From: Ianthella basta
Lineage: Eukaryota; Porifera; Demospongiae; Verongiida; Ianthellidae
Direction: 5' to 3'
DNA: 64,000 nucleotides
NCBI GenBank assembly: GCA_964019415.1
Contig: OZ025869.1
Coordinates: forward strand, 9,394,214 to 9,458,213
The position numbers and the translations under genes are program-made. The notes below the pieces were generated by a model. That model was not told the origin of the DNA. It saw nothing but the letters and a program-made list of their open reading frames with translations, and did no database searches. This document shows, in pieces, positions 45,666 to 56,100 of this stretch. Position 1 is the first letter of the stretch, and each line of letters begins with the position of its first letter.

Positions 45666-46310
45666 CCACAAAGCACTCTTCGCAGCTTACTTGTGCACCC
45701 CAAGGATCCAGTACCAATGGACCAACGGAAGGGGGTTGTGTACAGCGTGCCTTGTGATGGATGCTCCAAGGTGTACATTGGGCAAACTGGCCGGAGCCTC
45801 AAACACCGGCTGGCAGAACACAGACATGCCCTGAAGAATGGAGATGTGGCAGCATCGGCCCTCGCAGAACACACCCTCGCAACAGGTCATCTGGTGGATC
45901 TCACCAAGTCAGAAGTAATTGACTGTCACCCATATGCCACCACACGCTGCCTATTGGAGAGTTGGCATATACAACGGAACCTGGATGCACTGAATAGGGA
46001 GAAGGGAACCTTGCCTGAGGTGTACACTGCCCTCCTAGAGTAGATTACTATTGGATCTCTACTGTTATTGCCTAACAAAATTCATTGACTGTTAAATTGT
46101 TACTTTAACGTTATTCATGGTCACATCATCAACTGTCACCACATTTCATCACCTGTCACTAACAATTATATATAAACTATAGGAGTGCTGTATTTTGTCA
46201 TTCACTGATGAAGGTGGCTGAAAGCTGCCGAAACGTCCGGATAACTTGTGAAATTTTGGCTAGTGCGAACGAACTTGGATGATGTCAGACTTACCTAGCC
46301 ACTCAGGACT
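45666..46310 (+). mobile_element. Penelope-like element 3' end: GIY-YIG endonuclease plus tail
   Basis: 45,690-46,043 reads RKGVVYSVPCDGCSKVYIGQ then TGRSLKHRLAEHRHALK, SALAEHTLATGHLVDL and LLESWHIQRNLDALNREKG: the GIY-YIG nuclease of Penelope-like retroelements (VYS..KVYIG, catalytic Arg in the RSLKHRLAEHR helix, catalytic Glu in LLES), followed by a stop. The 3' tail to about 46,310 includes a hammerhead-like fold. The RT part is absent (5'-truncated). It lies inside a CACTA remnant and its frame is open to the host frame, giving an accidental 200-residue chimeric ORF. Confidence 0.8.
46185..46260 (+). ncRNA. Hammerhead-like self-cleaving ribozyme in the PLE tail
   Basis: The core elements occur in the right order and spacing: CUGAUGA at 46,205-46,211, a stem II of six pairs (GGUGGC with GCUGCC, two G-U wobbles) closed by UGAAA, GAAAC at 46,230-46,234 and GUC at 46,235-46,237. 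Stem III would be only ACGU without a loop, which can pair only as a dimer, as reported for Penelope-like hammerheads. Stem I is weak by eye. Penelope-like elements are known to carry such ribozymes. Confidence 0.6.
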
Positions 46311-46499
46311 TTTCAAATATGCTGTGGGCGTCTTCCTTTTAAGGTATAGTCTAAGTTTGCGGGCTTCAAGACAGATCAATGGAGAAATTGGACTGTAATA
46401 TTTTCAGAAGTTTGCTTTGAAAGGAATACTTCAACTGCCATATTATAATTGCTGGTAAAGGTACGCCAAAGCGATTAAAATTATCTGCGCTCATGCCAT

Positions 46500-47085
46500 C
46501 TCTAAGACCAACATCATTGCTGCAGACGACTTGCTGCAACAGTATTGCAACAACTTTGAACAACTCTGTGGCTCTGCATCCTGCACCATCAGTATGCACA
46601 AGCACCTGCATTTGATGAAATGTATGTATGATTATGGGCCAATTTACAGTTTTTGGTGTTTTCCGCTTGAACGATTCAATGGGCAACTGGATTCTTTCCA
46701 AACAAATAGTAAGAATGTTGAGTTGCAAATAATGAGGAAGATTCTAAGAAGCCAAACCATTTCATCGTTGCCAACAGCTGAAGAAGAGATACTCTTGAGT
46801 GTACCACTGCCACCAATTAGTAGAACACGTTATCACCAGCTTTTGCAGCTGCAAACAGCTACCCTACCACTTAGCACATTTGCCTTTGCCATGCTTGACA
46901 GTGATTTTGGAACATACATTGACACACACAAGGCTAAAGCAGTACAGACTGTTCTGTCGGCTGTGGATCAACAAAATCTACTTAGAATGTATGAAGCTAC
47001 AGCGCAAGAGAGCCACCTCACAGGCAAACTATGCCGCTCGTCCAGAGCCAAAACGAGCTGCTTCAAATGCAAGGTATGCAGCTAA
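46500..47085 (+). pseudogene. CACTA-like transposase fragment, part 2 (DUF4218-type)
   Basis: Frame at 46,531: LQQYCNNFEQLCGSASCTIS, MHKHLHLMKCMYDYGPIYSF, WCFPLERFNGQLDSFQTNSK then VELQIMRKILRSQ. This is the DUF4218 block that follows TNP2 in CACTA proteins (MHLH..LV..V..YGP.Y.FW.F..ER..G). Continuation of 45,441-45,665 across the Penelope insertion. Confidence 0.75.
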
Positions 47086-47165
47086 TCCAGAACCAATACA
47101 AGCTGCTTCATGTGCGAAGTATGCAGTTAATCCAGCACCACAAAGGACTGTTTAACAGGCAAAGT
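46985..47165 (+). repeat. Coding tandem repeat NPEPxxAAS..KYAA
   Basis: In the frame of 46,799-47,155 the text reads ANYAARPEPKRAASNARYAA, NPEPIQAASCAKYAV, NPAPQRTV, then a stop, then AKYAAISKPHAVY. Units are 13-14 residues. Such Ala/Lys/Pro repeats precede some helitron- or transposon-encoded proteins in sponges and cnidarians (recollection, not checked). It overlaps the CACTA frame in another phase. Confidence 0.6.
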
Positions 47166-47508
47166 ATGCAGCTATTTCAAAGCCACATGCTGTATACTGA
47201 ACGGTTTAGTGACAGAGCCCGTTCCAGTTGAATTTGCTCATCTGGATGCCCTCAGTAAGCAACTGATTAAAAAAGCTAAGGCATTTCAGACAGTTGTGCG
47301 ATTGGGTTCTGTCACAGCTAAAGTGTCAATATACAATACACTTCAGGCTTGTAATGGGACCCAGTTCTTTCTTCCCTTACCTCTGAAGCAAACATTAGAA
47401 ATGCTACAACAAGTGTACAAAGATACAAAGTAACCCAAATGTCCCCCTCCCACAGCCTCTGCTCTCGGTTACAGAGCAAGCTGCCTTACAGGTAAGGTAG
47501 CCCTAAAG

Positions 47509-48215
47509 GCAAAAGGTGGGCCTAAAAAGTATCTCAGTAATGAAGAAGAGGTGAAAATGGTTGACTCCCTCATTGGCTGTGCCTCAGATGGGTATGCCAA
47601 GTCATGCAAGGATGTGCTTGCAATTGCTCAGCAGATTGTGAGCACTCGTGATCCCAAGGTGGAGATCACAAGGGGGTGGTGGGACTCCTTCTGTGCCAGG
47701 CATCCTGAAATAACCCTGCAACATGCTGAGCCCTTGTCCTATGCTAGAGATGCTGCCAGCAGCCCTGACACAATCAACAGGTATTTCGATCTACTTGAAG
47801 AGACCATTACAATCAATGGCTTGGCACAGCACCCAGGGCAGATTTTTAGCTGCAATGAAACTGGGATGCTGTTGACACACAAACCACTAAAGGTGGTTGC
47901 ACAAATTGGCCAGAAACATCCATATTCCGTCACTTCTGGGGAAAAGCCACAAATTACCATTTTGGCCTGTGCCAGTGCAAGTGGGTACAGCATCCCACCA
48001 ATGCTTGTTTATGATCACAAATCACTGCAGCGCGACATGACAGTAGGGGAGATGACTGGCACTTTTCATGGGCAGTCCTAAAGTGGATGAATGAATAGGG
48101 AGCCATTTGAGGATTGGTTCATGCCCAATAACTACTCCTTCTCACTGATGGACACACGTCACACTACAACCCAGGCGTTCTCAAAATGGCAGCAGAAGAG
48201 GACATTAGTTACCAG
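47509..48215 (+). pseudogene. Tigger/pogo transposase, central part, catalytic Asp lost
   Basis: Reads GPKKYLSNEEEVKMVDSLIG, ITRGWWDSFCARHPEITL, INRYFDLLEETITINGLAQH, GQIFSCNETGMLL and EKPQITILACASASGYSIPP to a stop at 48,081. After it, in other frames, come NYSFSLMDTRHTTT and MAAEEDI-like text, the second-Asp region. The first catalytic Asp of the usual CDETG is Asn (CNETG). The 3' part is cut by the TTAA-flanked element at 48,252. Confidence 0.85.
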
Positions 48216-48251
48216 TGTTGACCAAGATTTCAACTTGTTAAAACAGCCTAG

Positions 48252-49279
48252 TTAAGGTGGTAGGTGTGGCTATTTTCTAAACCAGAAGGGCAAGTTTGAA
48301 TGCCTGCAACTGCCTAACCACTTATTTTATGAAGTTCATTTTTTCAAATTTCATAGACATGACTTCTCTATGCAATCCCTTGTTACAATTTATTCGATTG
48401 CACAATCTATTATGATAACACAATCAATTAATTAAAGCACTGTAGTCCTGGTTACTCCCAGTAAAAGTGAAACCATTTCTGACTAGATAACGCAATCTAT
48501 TATGATAACACAATCAATTAATTAAAAGTACTGTAGTCCTGGTTACTCCCAGTAAAAGTGAAACCATTTCTGACTAGATAACGCTGAAGCTACCAAACTC
48601 GGTGCAAAGCAAGACAAGACGTTTACTTACACTCTTACAGGAGCGTTTGAAGATGGTGTTTATCCTGGCCATGTGAGAGTGCTGTCAGTAACACTCGAAC
48701 GAAAAGCGCCATATTTTCTTATCCAAAGCGTTTATCACTAATCGTTCCTGTGCGATTGCAATACATACGATAGCTTTCCTGTACAAGCAAACCGCGTACG
48801 AATCGTTAGTACTGCGACAGATTGGTTTCAGTTGCAACACCTCGACGATGATCGCGAGGGGGCGAGATCTCGCCAGCGCAACAATTTAGAATAGCGATTG
48901 CTCGTACTTACCGTCAGCACCGTCTATGAAGGACTTCTACAACGTTTGGTCCGCTTGAACAAGCATTAAAGACCTCAGCGCCTCCGTTTTCTTGGTAAAG
49001 AATGAGTACAGCCATTACATTCGTGGTTCACACCTCATAGCAGTAATTGGTGTTATGTAAACAAGTAACCACAACCTCAGTGGTTAAGGATAGGGTGCCG
49101 GCGAGGTGACAGGTTGCTATGATAACATACTAACGATTTTTATGCCTCTTATAACTCTAAAAGTATGGAACGCTTTTGAAAAGTAAAGGCATAATTTGAA
49201 AGGGGTCTAACTAGTCTACAAGTGGACCAAGAATGAATGCAATCAAAACAGGTCGCTTGAGCCACACCTACTACCTTAA
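48252..49279. mobile_element. TTAA-flanked non-autonomous DNA transposon
   Basis: The left end ttaaggtggtaggtgtggct and right end agccacacctactaccttaa are perfect inverted complements, and TTAA forms both outer edges, as for piggyBac or Kolobok insertions. 1,028 bp, no transposase seen. A block of about 92 bp (caatctattatgataacaca to tttctgactagataac) is tandemly duplicated at 48,399-48,583. Confidence 0.8.
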
Positions 49280-49280
49280 C

Positions 49281-51828
49281 AGTGTTGAACAGAGTTGTTA
49301 GTTAACAGGTTCAATAATGAGCATGTCCAGCACCACACATGAATGTAGCACCAGATCCCTGCAGCATGGATCAAACCACCTAGATGTAGTTCCCAACCAT
49401 TGAACGCCAGCTGATCACAATTCACCAGCACATGACACTAATGGCCAGAGTTCAATCGCGGAAAGATCCGAAGAGGCACAGGATGACACTCGCAATCGAG
49501 TGAACGCAAGGGTAGATCCGGAAAGAAGTGATGACTGGCAACAACTGGTAAGAGTCAAAGCAGACAACAAGCAAATTCGGGAGCTACTCCTTATGGAAGA
49601 AAAGAGGCCATGGATTTTGAAAAGGAGTGTCTCGACTCTGCAAGAGGAGGAAAAGTGAAAGAAGTGCTGCACTAACACTAACTGCACTGTTTAATGTTTT
49701 TTTGGCAAGACCTTTGGCTCAAAGTACCTGCTGCTCTGATGAAAAGCTTACTGCATAATGGACCACATGAAAATCAAGCGTAGTGGTCACAGTTAGTCAT
49801 TGACTAGAATACCAACTTTCAGCCAGCTTAGAGACTCGAGTACAATACAGCACAGCCACAACACAAAGAGAAATTTCCTGAAATTCTGGAGTTTCTTCTT
49901 CGAGGAACATGGTGGAAGCATCTAGTTTACAGCATCATGGAAAGTGCTACGGTAGCTAAGTTTTCCAGGCAGGCCGCAACTAGAGCTCTGTCACAAAAGT
50001 CAGCTAGGGACTAGGGCTAGGTTCGTTTTTCTTTTATCGCTACAACTTCATAGAAAGCATTATATTTCCTGCAGCGATGGTGCTGCAATTGCGGCCTGCC
50101 CGGAAAATCAGCGCACGGCTCTCAACTCGCTAGAAACCATGTTTCAAAATCTCAGTCCATTCCTTTATGAACTTAGACCTTGCAGGAGTCACCCTATGAA
50201 AACATCATCAGCAAAAATGCCTGTAATCTTGACAAAACAAGCGTGTATGATGACTCACCTGGAAGCCAACAGCATATCCGCACCAGCCATCTTTCAATCA
50301 ATAGGAAATGGTGACGTTTCACAGATTGCGCAAAGCTATGTGCAGCAATCGTCTACTGAAGTCATCCGTAACATCGTAGTAACTCTCTCTACTGACTATT
50401 CAATAGTGTGCGACAATCGTGTCGCGAACAGAAATGCATTCTTACACATTAGCAAGTTGATAGAAGCCAGCCTACATACTGACCGCAACAAAGGTGCTTG
50501 TAATAACAATAGCAATTGTTATTACAAGGAATATGTGTTTGTAAACATAAATTAGGCATACTTTACAGGAGTGCTTAGGCACAGTATAAGCTCTTTCAGA
50601 AGTACCTTTTTTGTATTTGCAGAAGATTTGGAAGCACAAATAACATAATTATGTAATTTTCAAAAGATTCTGAAAGGTGACTCCCTTCCTACCTTAAAGA
50701 GCTAACCGCTGGTACCAGAAGAAACGAAACTCAGCAAACTTGGTATCAATCGACAGATTGTTGGCAGATCTATCCCACCTTAGTATTTTCACGTTCACTG
50801 ACAGTACTGGCTTTGAGTAATGTGCTTTTTTTTCTTGTACTGGTTTCATGTATTGTACAATACATAGGCACACATGCGCACTGCCTGGAATAATGTGATA
50901 CAAATAAGTGGTGTGACTAGCTTATTAGTAATGTAAATGGAGTTGTACTAAAACAGAAAACAGATGATAGTTGGTTAACTGATCATGCATGGCTGGGGAC
51001 TCTACCCTCCCCAGCTGCAAGTTCGATGTCGGATTCCATTGTTGGCCTGCTTGGTCAGTGCCTGGCGGAATGCGCACCGCGAACACATTGAGTAATGAGC
51101 ACTCAGTTTCTAAGGTGATGTGTAGTGTGCCCACTTGCAGCCAGCTGGCTGTTAAAAGGATTGCAAAAGTGCTGTAATCAGTGGCGTAGGGTCAAATATG
51201 GATGTTCGACAATGCTTATTCGCTATTAATTGGTATCCTGCTTAAGCGAAGCTGAGAAAGGCTTCACGGGTAATTTTGGAAGCTTAATGCTACTGCATTT
51301 GTGGGCAAAGCTAAGTTGTTTTTTTTTTTTAAATATTGTACTACTACTCACTGACAACTCAACTTCTACAACGAAACATGCAGTTTCGTGAAACTGGCTA
51401 GGGAGTCGAATCGCAGTCATCACTGCATTCCAGTTAATCTTTAAATGAACAAAACAGTGTATATAGGTGTATGCAGTGGTACATAGGTGCAGAGGCAGTA
51501 AAGGAGGTGGGTAGACCGAAGTGAAACATGTCTAAGTGGTCACAACTTTGAAACAGACATGCACTACAACATTCAATTCCTTAATCAGAAGTTTAGTACC
51601 TTTGGCGCAAGCAGGAAAATAGAGTGGACTTAGAATTCACCAACATTTGCTTGCACAGCTGATTCTAGACACTGTGTGATCTTACGAAGGGTTCCAGAGT
51701 TATTGTTGTATATATATCACACAGGAGACTTGTAAACTACTTAGGAGGATTCAGCTATACTAACTACAATTATAGAACACAGAATTACCTTCAAAGGAAT
51801 CTTAGGTGCTGGCTGCAGATGTACATAT
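49281..51828. other. Unassigned stretch
   Basis: Two protein-like pieces cannot be assigned: plus 49,407-49,660 (AERSEEAQDDTRNRVNARVD, ERSDDWQQLVRVKADNKQIR), polar with no stop, and plus 50,139-50,555 (SQIAQSYVQQSSTEVIRNIV). 50,497-50,528 is a perfect hairpin with 14-bp arms (cttgtaataacaat) and a 4-base loop. The rest shows no gene. Confidence 0.4.
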
Positions 51829-52221
51829 GTGGCAGTCGAGATATAAACCAAATATTTACCAAAAGCCGTTTCGAGAAAATAGTCACTGCAATTTATGATG
51901 TGCAGTTGCCGTAGCATACCTATAGAGAAAGAAGTGACCTTTCTTGTAGTCTTTGGATTTTGTTGTCAGCCTTATGATGACCGAGAATGAGTAGAAAATG
52001 TAATAATTGTACAAAGAAGGTTCTTCAGAGGGATCGCGAATGTTAAAGAATAGATAAAGGAGATTTCAGTGTTTTTGTATACAGATGACAGCGAAGATCA
52101 GGCACCTACTGCACAGCAACTATCAATAGCTGCCACTCGTAGCCCAACTGTGCTGGTGCGTCAGAGAAGGACTTCCGTACGCATGCAGAACTTCCTCAAA
52201 GAGAAAGGACGATTAACTTAG
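51829..52221 (+). pseudogene. End and small exon of a second GHTKFSPD-type element
   Basis: The string catatgtggcagtcgagat near 51,829 is the same terminal repeat that starts the element at 53,190. The small exon 52,085-52,221, after the acceptor gtatacag, reads DDSEDQAPTAQQLSIAATRS, then PTVLVRQRRTSVRMQNFLKE to a stop. It parallels ASTRSPSLLTAKTSKRERLD then NFFKG in the full element. A degraded sister copy. Confidence 0.5.
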
Positions 52222-52334
52222 TTAATGTAAATGCTTGACCCTATTGTTGCAGCCATTTGTTTGCATGGTGTAGACACGGACCGAACAATTCTTTTCTGCA
52301 GATCGTACTTGGACACATTGGAAATTTTCAAAGC

Positions 52335-52430
52335 CTTAATCTGCATGCTCAATGTCTCGTTGATCAAGTCTGCATGCTTCAATGCTCAATCTGCATGCTC
52401 AATTTCTCGTTGATCAAGTCCCAAATCAGG
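52335..52430 (+). repeat. Short tandem duplication (tgcatgctcaat..cgttgatcaagtc)
   Basis: aatctgcatgctcaatgtctcgttgatcaagtc-type sequence occurs twice within 90 bp, split by a small insert. Confidence 0.75.
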
Positions 52431-52799
52431 TGCATCAGGGGCTCAAAATCAACCGTGGGTCATGCAGTCAAGACCCCAATTTGCATGATTGCCAGTGAGG
52501 GGCGTGTTCCCTCAATCTAACTTGTCATCCTATGACCCAATTAACTGCAATCCATATTCCCTTAACATTTTCTCTTTCTTTTCCTGATGTATATGTGTTA
52601 TGTATGGGCAGTGCACATGTGTGCCTATTACTGTTACCATTATTTGAGCGTGAATCCAAGTAAAAAAAAAAAGCATTTTAATCTGCATGCTTGGAAGACG
52701 CAATGCCTTATATCTTGTACCTGCCTGTAACACTGAAAGGCATCGCTACCGTGTTTGTGAGAAATATGACGGGTCCACTTCCTCAAGCAACCAAAAACA

Positions 52800-52900
52800 T
52801 ATAGTACATCTTTCACTCAGTCAGGTGGAGCTGTCAGAGTAGTGGTTGCTACAGTTCCATTTGGAATGGGTCTAGATAGTCCAGACGCTTTGGAGAAGAC
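52800..52900 (+). pseudogene. RecQ-type helicase fragment (motif V)
   Basis: Frame at 52,815 reads SGGAVRVVVATVPFGMGLDS then PDALEKTQ, the RecQ motif V block (VRVVVAT.AFGMG.D.PD). Nothing of motifs I-IV or VI was found nearby. It lies just left of the 53,190 element, in the opposite orientation to the full helicase at 58.7-60.2 kb. Confidence 0.65.
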
Positions 52901-53189
52901 ACAGCTTTTTGTTTCTTGCATTGAGAATGACGGCACCTGCCATCACGGCAGAAAGAGTTTTCTGCCTAGAAGCTGTGTACATGCAACCACAGGCGGCTTT
53001 CAGTACAGCAGTCATCACTCGGGATCGTTTTGGAGTTTCACAATCTTCCATGGATGGATTACTACTTCTCTTACGTTCACTCCCTGGCGTTACATGCATG
53101 GACAATTGTAAGATTTGTACTAGGCTGCCGGTGCCACCAAATCATACCAAACGTATATATACAATCATCAGCACTTAGCTACATATAGC

Positions 53190-55930
53190 ATATGTGGCAG
53201 TCGAGATTAGAATGCGAACATTATACAGGAAATTCATTTTGAGAAAATGGCGTTTAAAGTTTTCGGTCGTTTTCGACGTAATGCGTATATTGCGCTGTAG
53301 ATTGACTGTTGTGTACTTGTAGTGCTTTCAATGGGCTTTCTGCTGGTCTTTGTTTGGTAACCGAGCGAATTTGCATCGCGGAGAAACAGTGGTGGTAAGA
53401 TGTCTGAAGATACGCAAGGCGCGAGCTCTCTTCCCGAAGGCGCAAGCACCCTCCTGCACAGCGTGAGCACTCCTCCTCATGGCGCAAGTACTCTCCCACA
53501 TGGCGCAAGTACTCTCCCACACGGCGCAAGTACTCTCCCACACGGTGCGAGCACTCTTCAGAGCGCAAGCACCCCCCCTCGAGACGCAAGCACTCCTCAA
53601 GGTGCAGGCCCACTACTTCACGGCGCGAGCACTCCTCAAAGCTCTAGCACCCTCCCTCCGTCAGTAGCTTCCTCGCCTATCGTTGCACAGCTAGCATCTA
53701 CTCGTAGCCCTTCCTTGTTGACAGCAAAAACATCAAAACGGGAACGCTTGGACAACTTCTTTAAGGGCAAGTCGCGCGCGGCGTATAGGCTTTCTCCCGA
53801 GCTTGATGGAAGTCTGTCAAGCTCAGAGACATCGCTGACTGGAGTGCAACGTTGCCAGCGTGGCTGTACAGAGGTCCTGGGACAGTTGGTGGACATTTTC
53901 CATTCCATTGGCCGCCACAACGCGAAAACAGAAGCAACCTACTCAAAGAGCTACACCAAAGAGGGAGACCACACCAATGTCTCTGGTGAGTGGATAGAAA
54001 AAGTTTTGAGTAGTGTGCATGTATTGTGCTTTGTGTGTGTGAGTGAGGGCTTGCAAACAGTTAACGTGTGTGATGATGGTACCCACAATCGACACCATCA
54101 TGGTGTAAATTGTGGGTGCCATCATGTTGAAATGCTGGTGTGGCACCATACAGCATTCAACATGAAACACATTGTGCTAAGAGTGGAAATTATGATTTTG
54201 AATTACTACTGAGCTTGGTATGCATTGAGCAATGAACCATCTTCTTTGATTGTGCAGCTCAAAATCAATGGATGAGAGAGAGTCTCTTTGATGCCTATGG
54301 CAACTACTTGTATTGCTCAAGCTGTATTTGTCACCTTCTTGGTGTTCACAGAGCACGATTAGCACGGTTGAGGCAGATCAAAGTCTCCCAATGCCAGGAG
54401 CCAGTCAGAACAATGACGAAGAAAAAAGTAGTGGAGAAGAAGTTAGAGGAGTTTGTGCTTCACCCAGGACTGGACACTTCATCTGTAGGTGTATCGGTGT
54501 GGTGGAAGGCCTTGAAGGATACTGATGAAGTCGAAGTAAAGTATCCACACGAACGACATAGATTGGCAGGGCAGCAACCGATCACACCATAGCATTCCTA
54601 TCAAACTACTTGGAGAAGGTGACATCTGAGTTTCCGTGGATCAGACGTGCTTGCATCTTTCTGGACAATGCTGGAAACACAAATAAGAATCGTTACCTCT
54701 TTTCTTGGGCCATGGAATTGGTTGAGAAGCGCACTTTGGACCACTGCCGCTTCTGTTTTTTGGTGGCCGGACACACAAAGTTTAGCCCAGATCGTCTCTT
54801 TGCATTAACAGGCAATGCTTACAACAGGGCTGATGTTTTTACAGCAGGGGAACTGCTTGAAATTTGCCAAAGATTTAGCACCAGTTGCATCGAGGATGGG
54901 TCACACATCTTTGACTGGAGAAGTGCAATGGCCAAGAAATACTCTGATTTGCCCGGAGTACGGAAGATGCACGATTTCCTGATTGTTCGTGGCATCAACG
55001 ATCAAGTTCTGATGAAAGTGAGAACAAGCTGCCACAGTGGAACCCCCATCGAGTCTCCATTGCGTGTAGTGGACTCCACACAATCAGGCTCACCAACTGG
55101 CTGTTACTGTGATCACCCTCGACCACTCACTGCCGACAAAATGGCCCATGTCACCCAAATGTGTCACAGGTATATACCACCTGCACGATGGCCAAGCTAT
55201 ATCACACCTGTGCCCCAGGCTGGACCACCACTTCCCGAATCAGGTACTCGTGCAACAGGTTCATCTACTGCACAAGCAAGTACCAGTTCCAGTACTTCAA
55301 GTGCGACACCTTCTGCGAATCAGCAGGAGACAGGCCCTCCACTAGCAAAGAAACCAAAGAAGACAGTAAGGAAATGTGGCACACCAGGATGTGATGGCTC
55401 TGGCCACAAAAACAAAAAGCGATGGAATGAAGGTCACACCACTAAAGCGGGATGTCCAAGACACAGACGTTAGAATATTGCTCATCTGTCGTTTATTGTA
55501 ACAGTTACTGCCCTAAACTACTCTGATTGACCATCTGTAAGATTGTCATACTGGAAAAATGTATAATACTGGGTCCTGTCACTTAATTCTGTGATATGTG
55601 TAGCAAACACTTACTATGGTAATCATTCATAATACCAGCGCCGTCATTTCTTTGATTATGCTACCAAAAAAGGCTTGAAATAGCTGCGAGTTGAATTGCA
55701 CGAGATCGCGGCCGCCATTTTTCCGCCTCATTAATATTCATAAAGTCGCGGAGGAGACAAGATTCGCGTACCTTGATGGCTTCTACGCGCTATATCTCCT
55801 CCGTAAAAGCGTTTTCCGCTTCAGAACTTGGTACAGAGATAATGAAGGAGTTGTTCTACCAGAATATGGCAAAATCTCGATTTCGAAAAGTCGGTGTAAT
55901 GTTCGCATTCTAACCTCGACTGCCACATAT
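53190..55930. mobile_element. DNA transposon with about 34-bp TIRs around a GHTKFSPD-type transposase gene
   Basis: The left end atatgtggcagtcgagatta(gaatgcgaacatta) at 53,190-53,223 and its inverted complement at 55,897-55,930 differ by one base. The 2,741 bp between them hold only the gene at 53,400-55,473 on plus. No target duplication was found. A third copy of the terminal repeat lies at 51,829. I cannot assign it to a named superfamily; the transposase resembles proteins annotated with DUF7869. Confidence 0.75.
53400..55473 (+). pseudogene. Transposase-like protein (DUF7869-like), internally deleted
   Basis: Exon 1 (53,400 to a donor gtgagt near 53,984) starts MSEDTQGASSLPEGASTLLH, contains about ten 7-8 residue repeats of STLPHGA type, a basic KTSKRERLDNFFKGKSR stretch and TGVQRCQRGCTEVLGQL. 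Exon 2 (from about 54,259) reads QNQWMRESLFDAYGNYLYCS, SCICHLLGVHRARL and VSVWWKAL to GQQ. Directly after, near 54,580, the text jumps to DHTIAFLSNYLEKV and FLDNAGNTNKNRYLFSWAME, then FLVAGHTKFSPDRLFALTG, so the middle of the protein is deleted and the frame shifts. The tail has a Ser/Thr-rich linker and a C-terminal zinc-like motif CGTPGCDGSGHKNKKRWNEG..H..GCPRHRR. The D and GH..F..D residues are probable RNase H-like catalytic or structural positions (inference). Confidence 0.7.
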
Positions 55931-56100
55931 ACCTTCAGACCCTTTGTCATAATCAAGGAGGTGAATGAAATCTGTCTGCAATGTGGCATCTTGAGCTTGC
56001 TTATTTGGCAGGAGACAATTCCCTTCATCCAGAAGATCTCTCACACGCAAGCAACTATGCATCTCCTCCCGAACGGCGTCTACAACTGTTTGACTCTTCA

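Noticed and set aside
53254..53613. Minus-strand ORFs with Glu/Arg/Gly and Ala/Cys repeats
   Set aside because: Antisense of the short coding repeats in exon 1 of the transposase-like gene.
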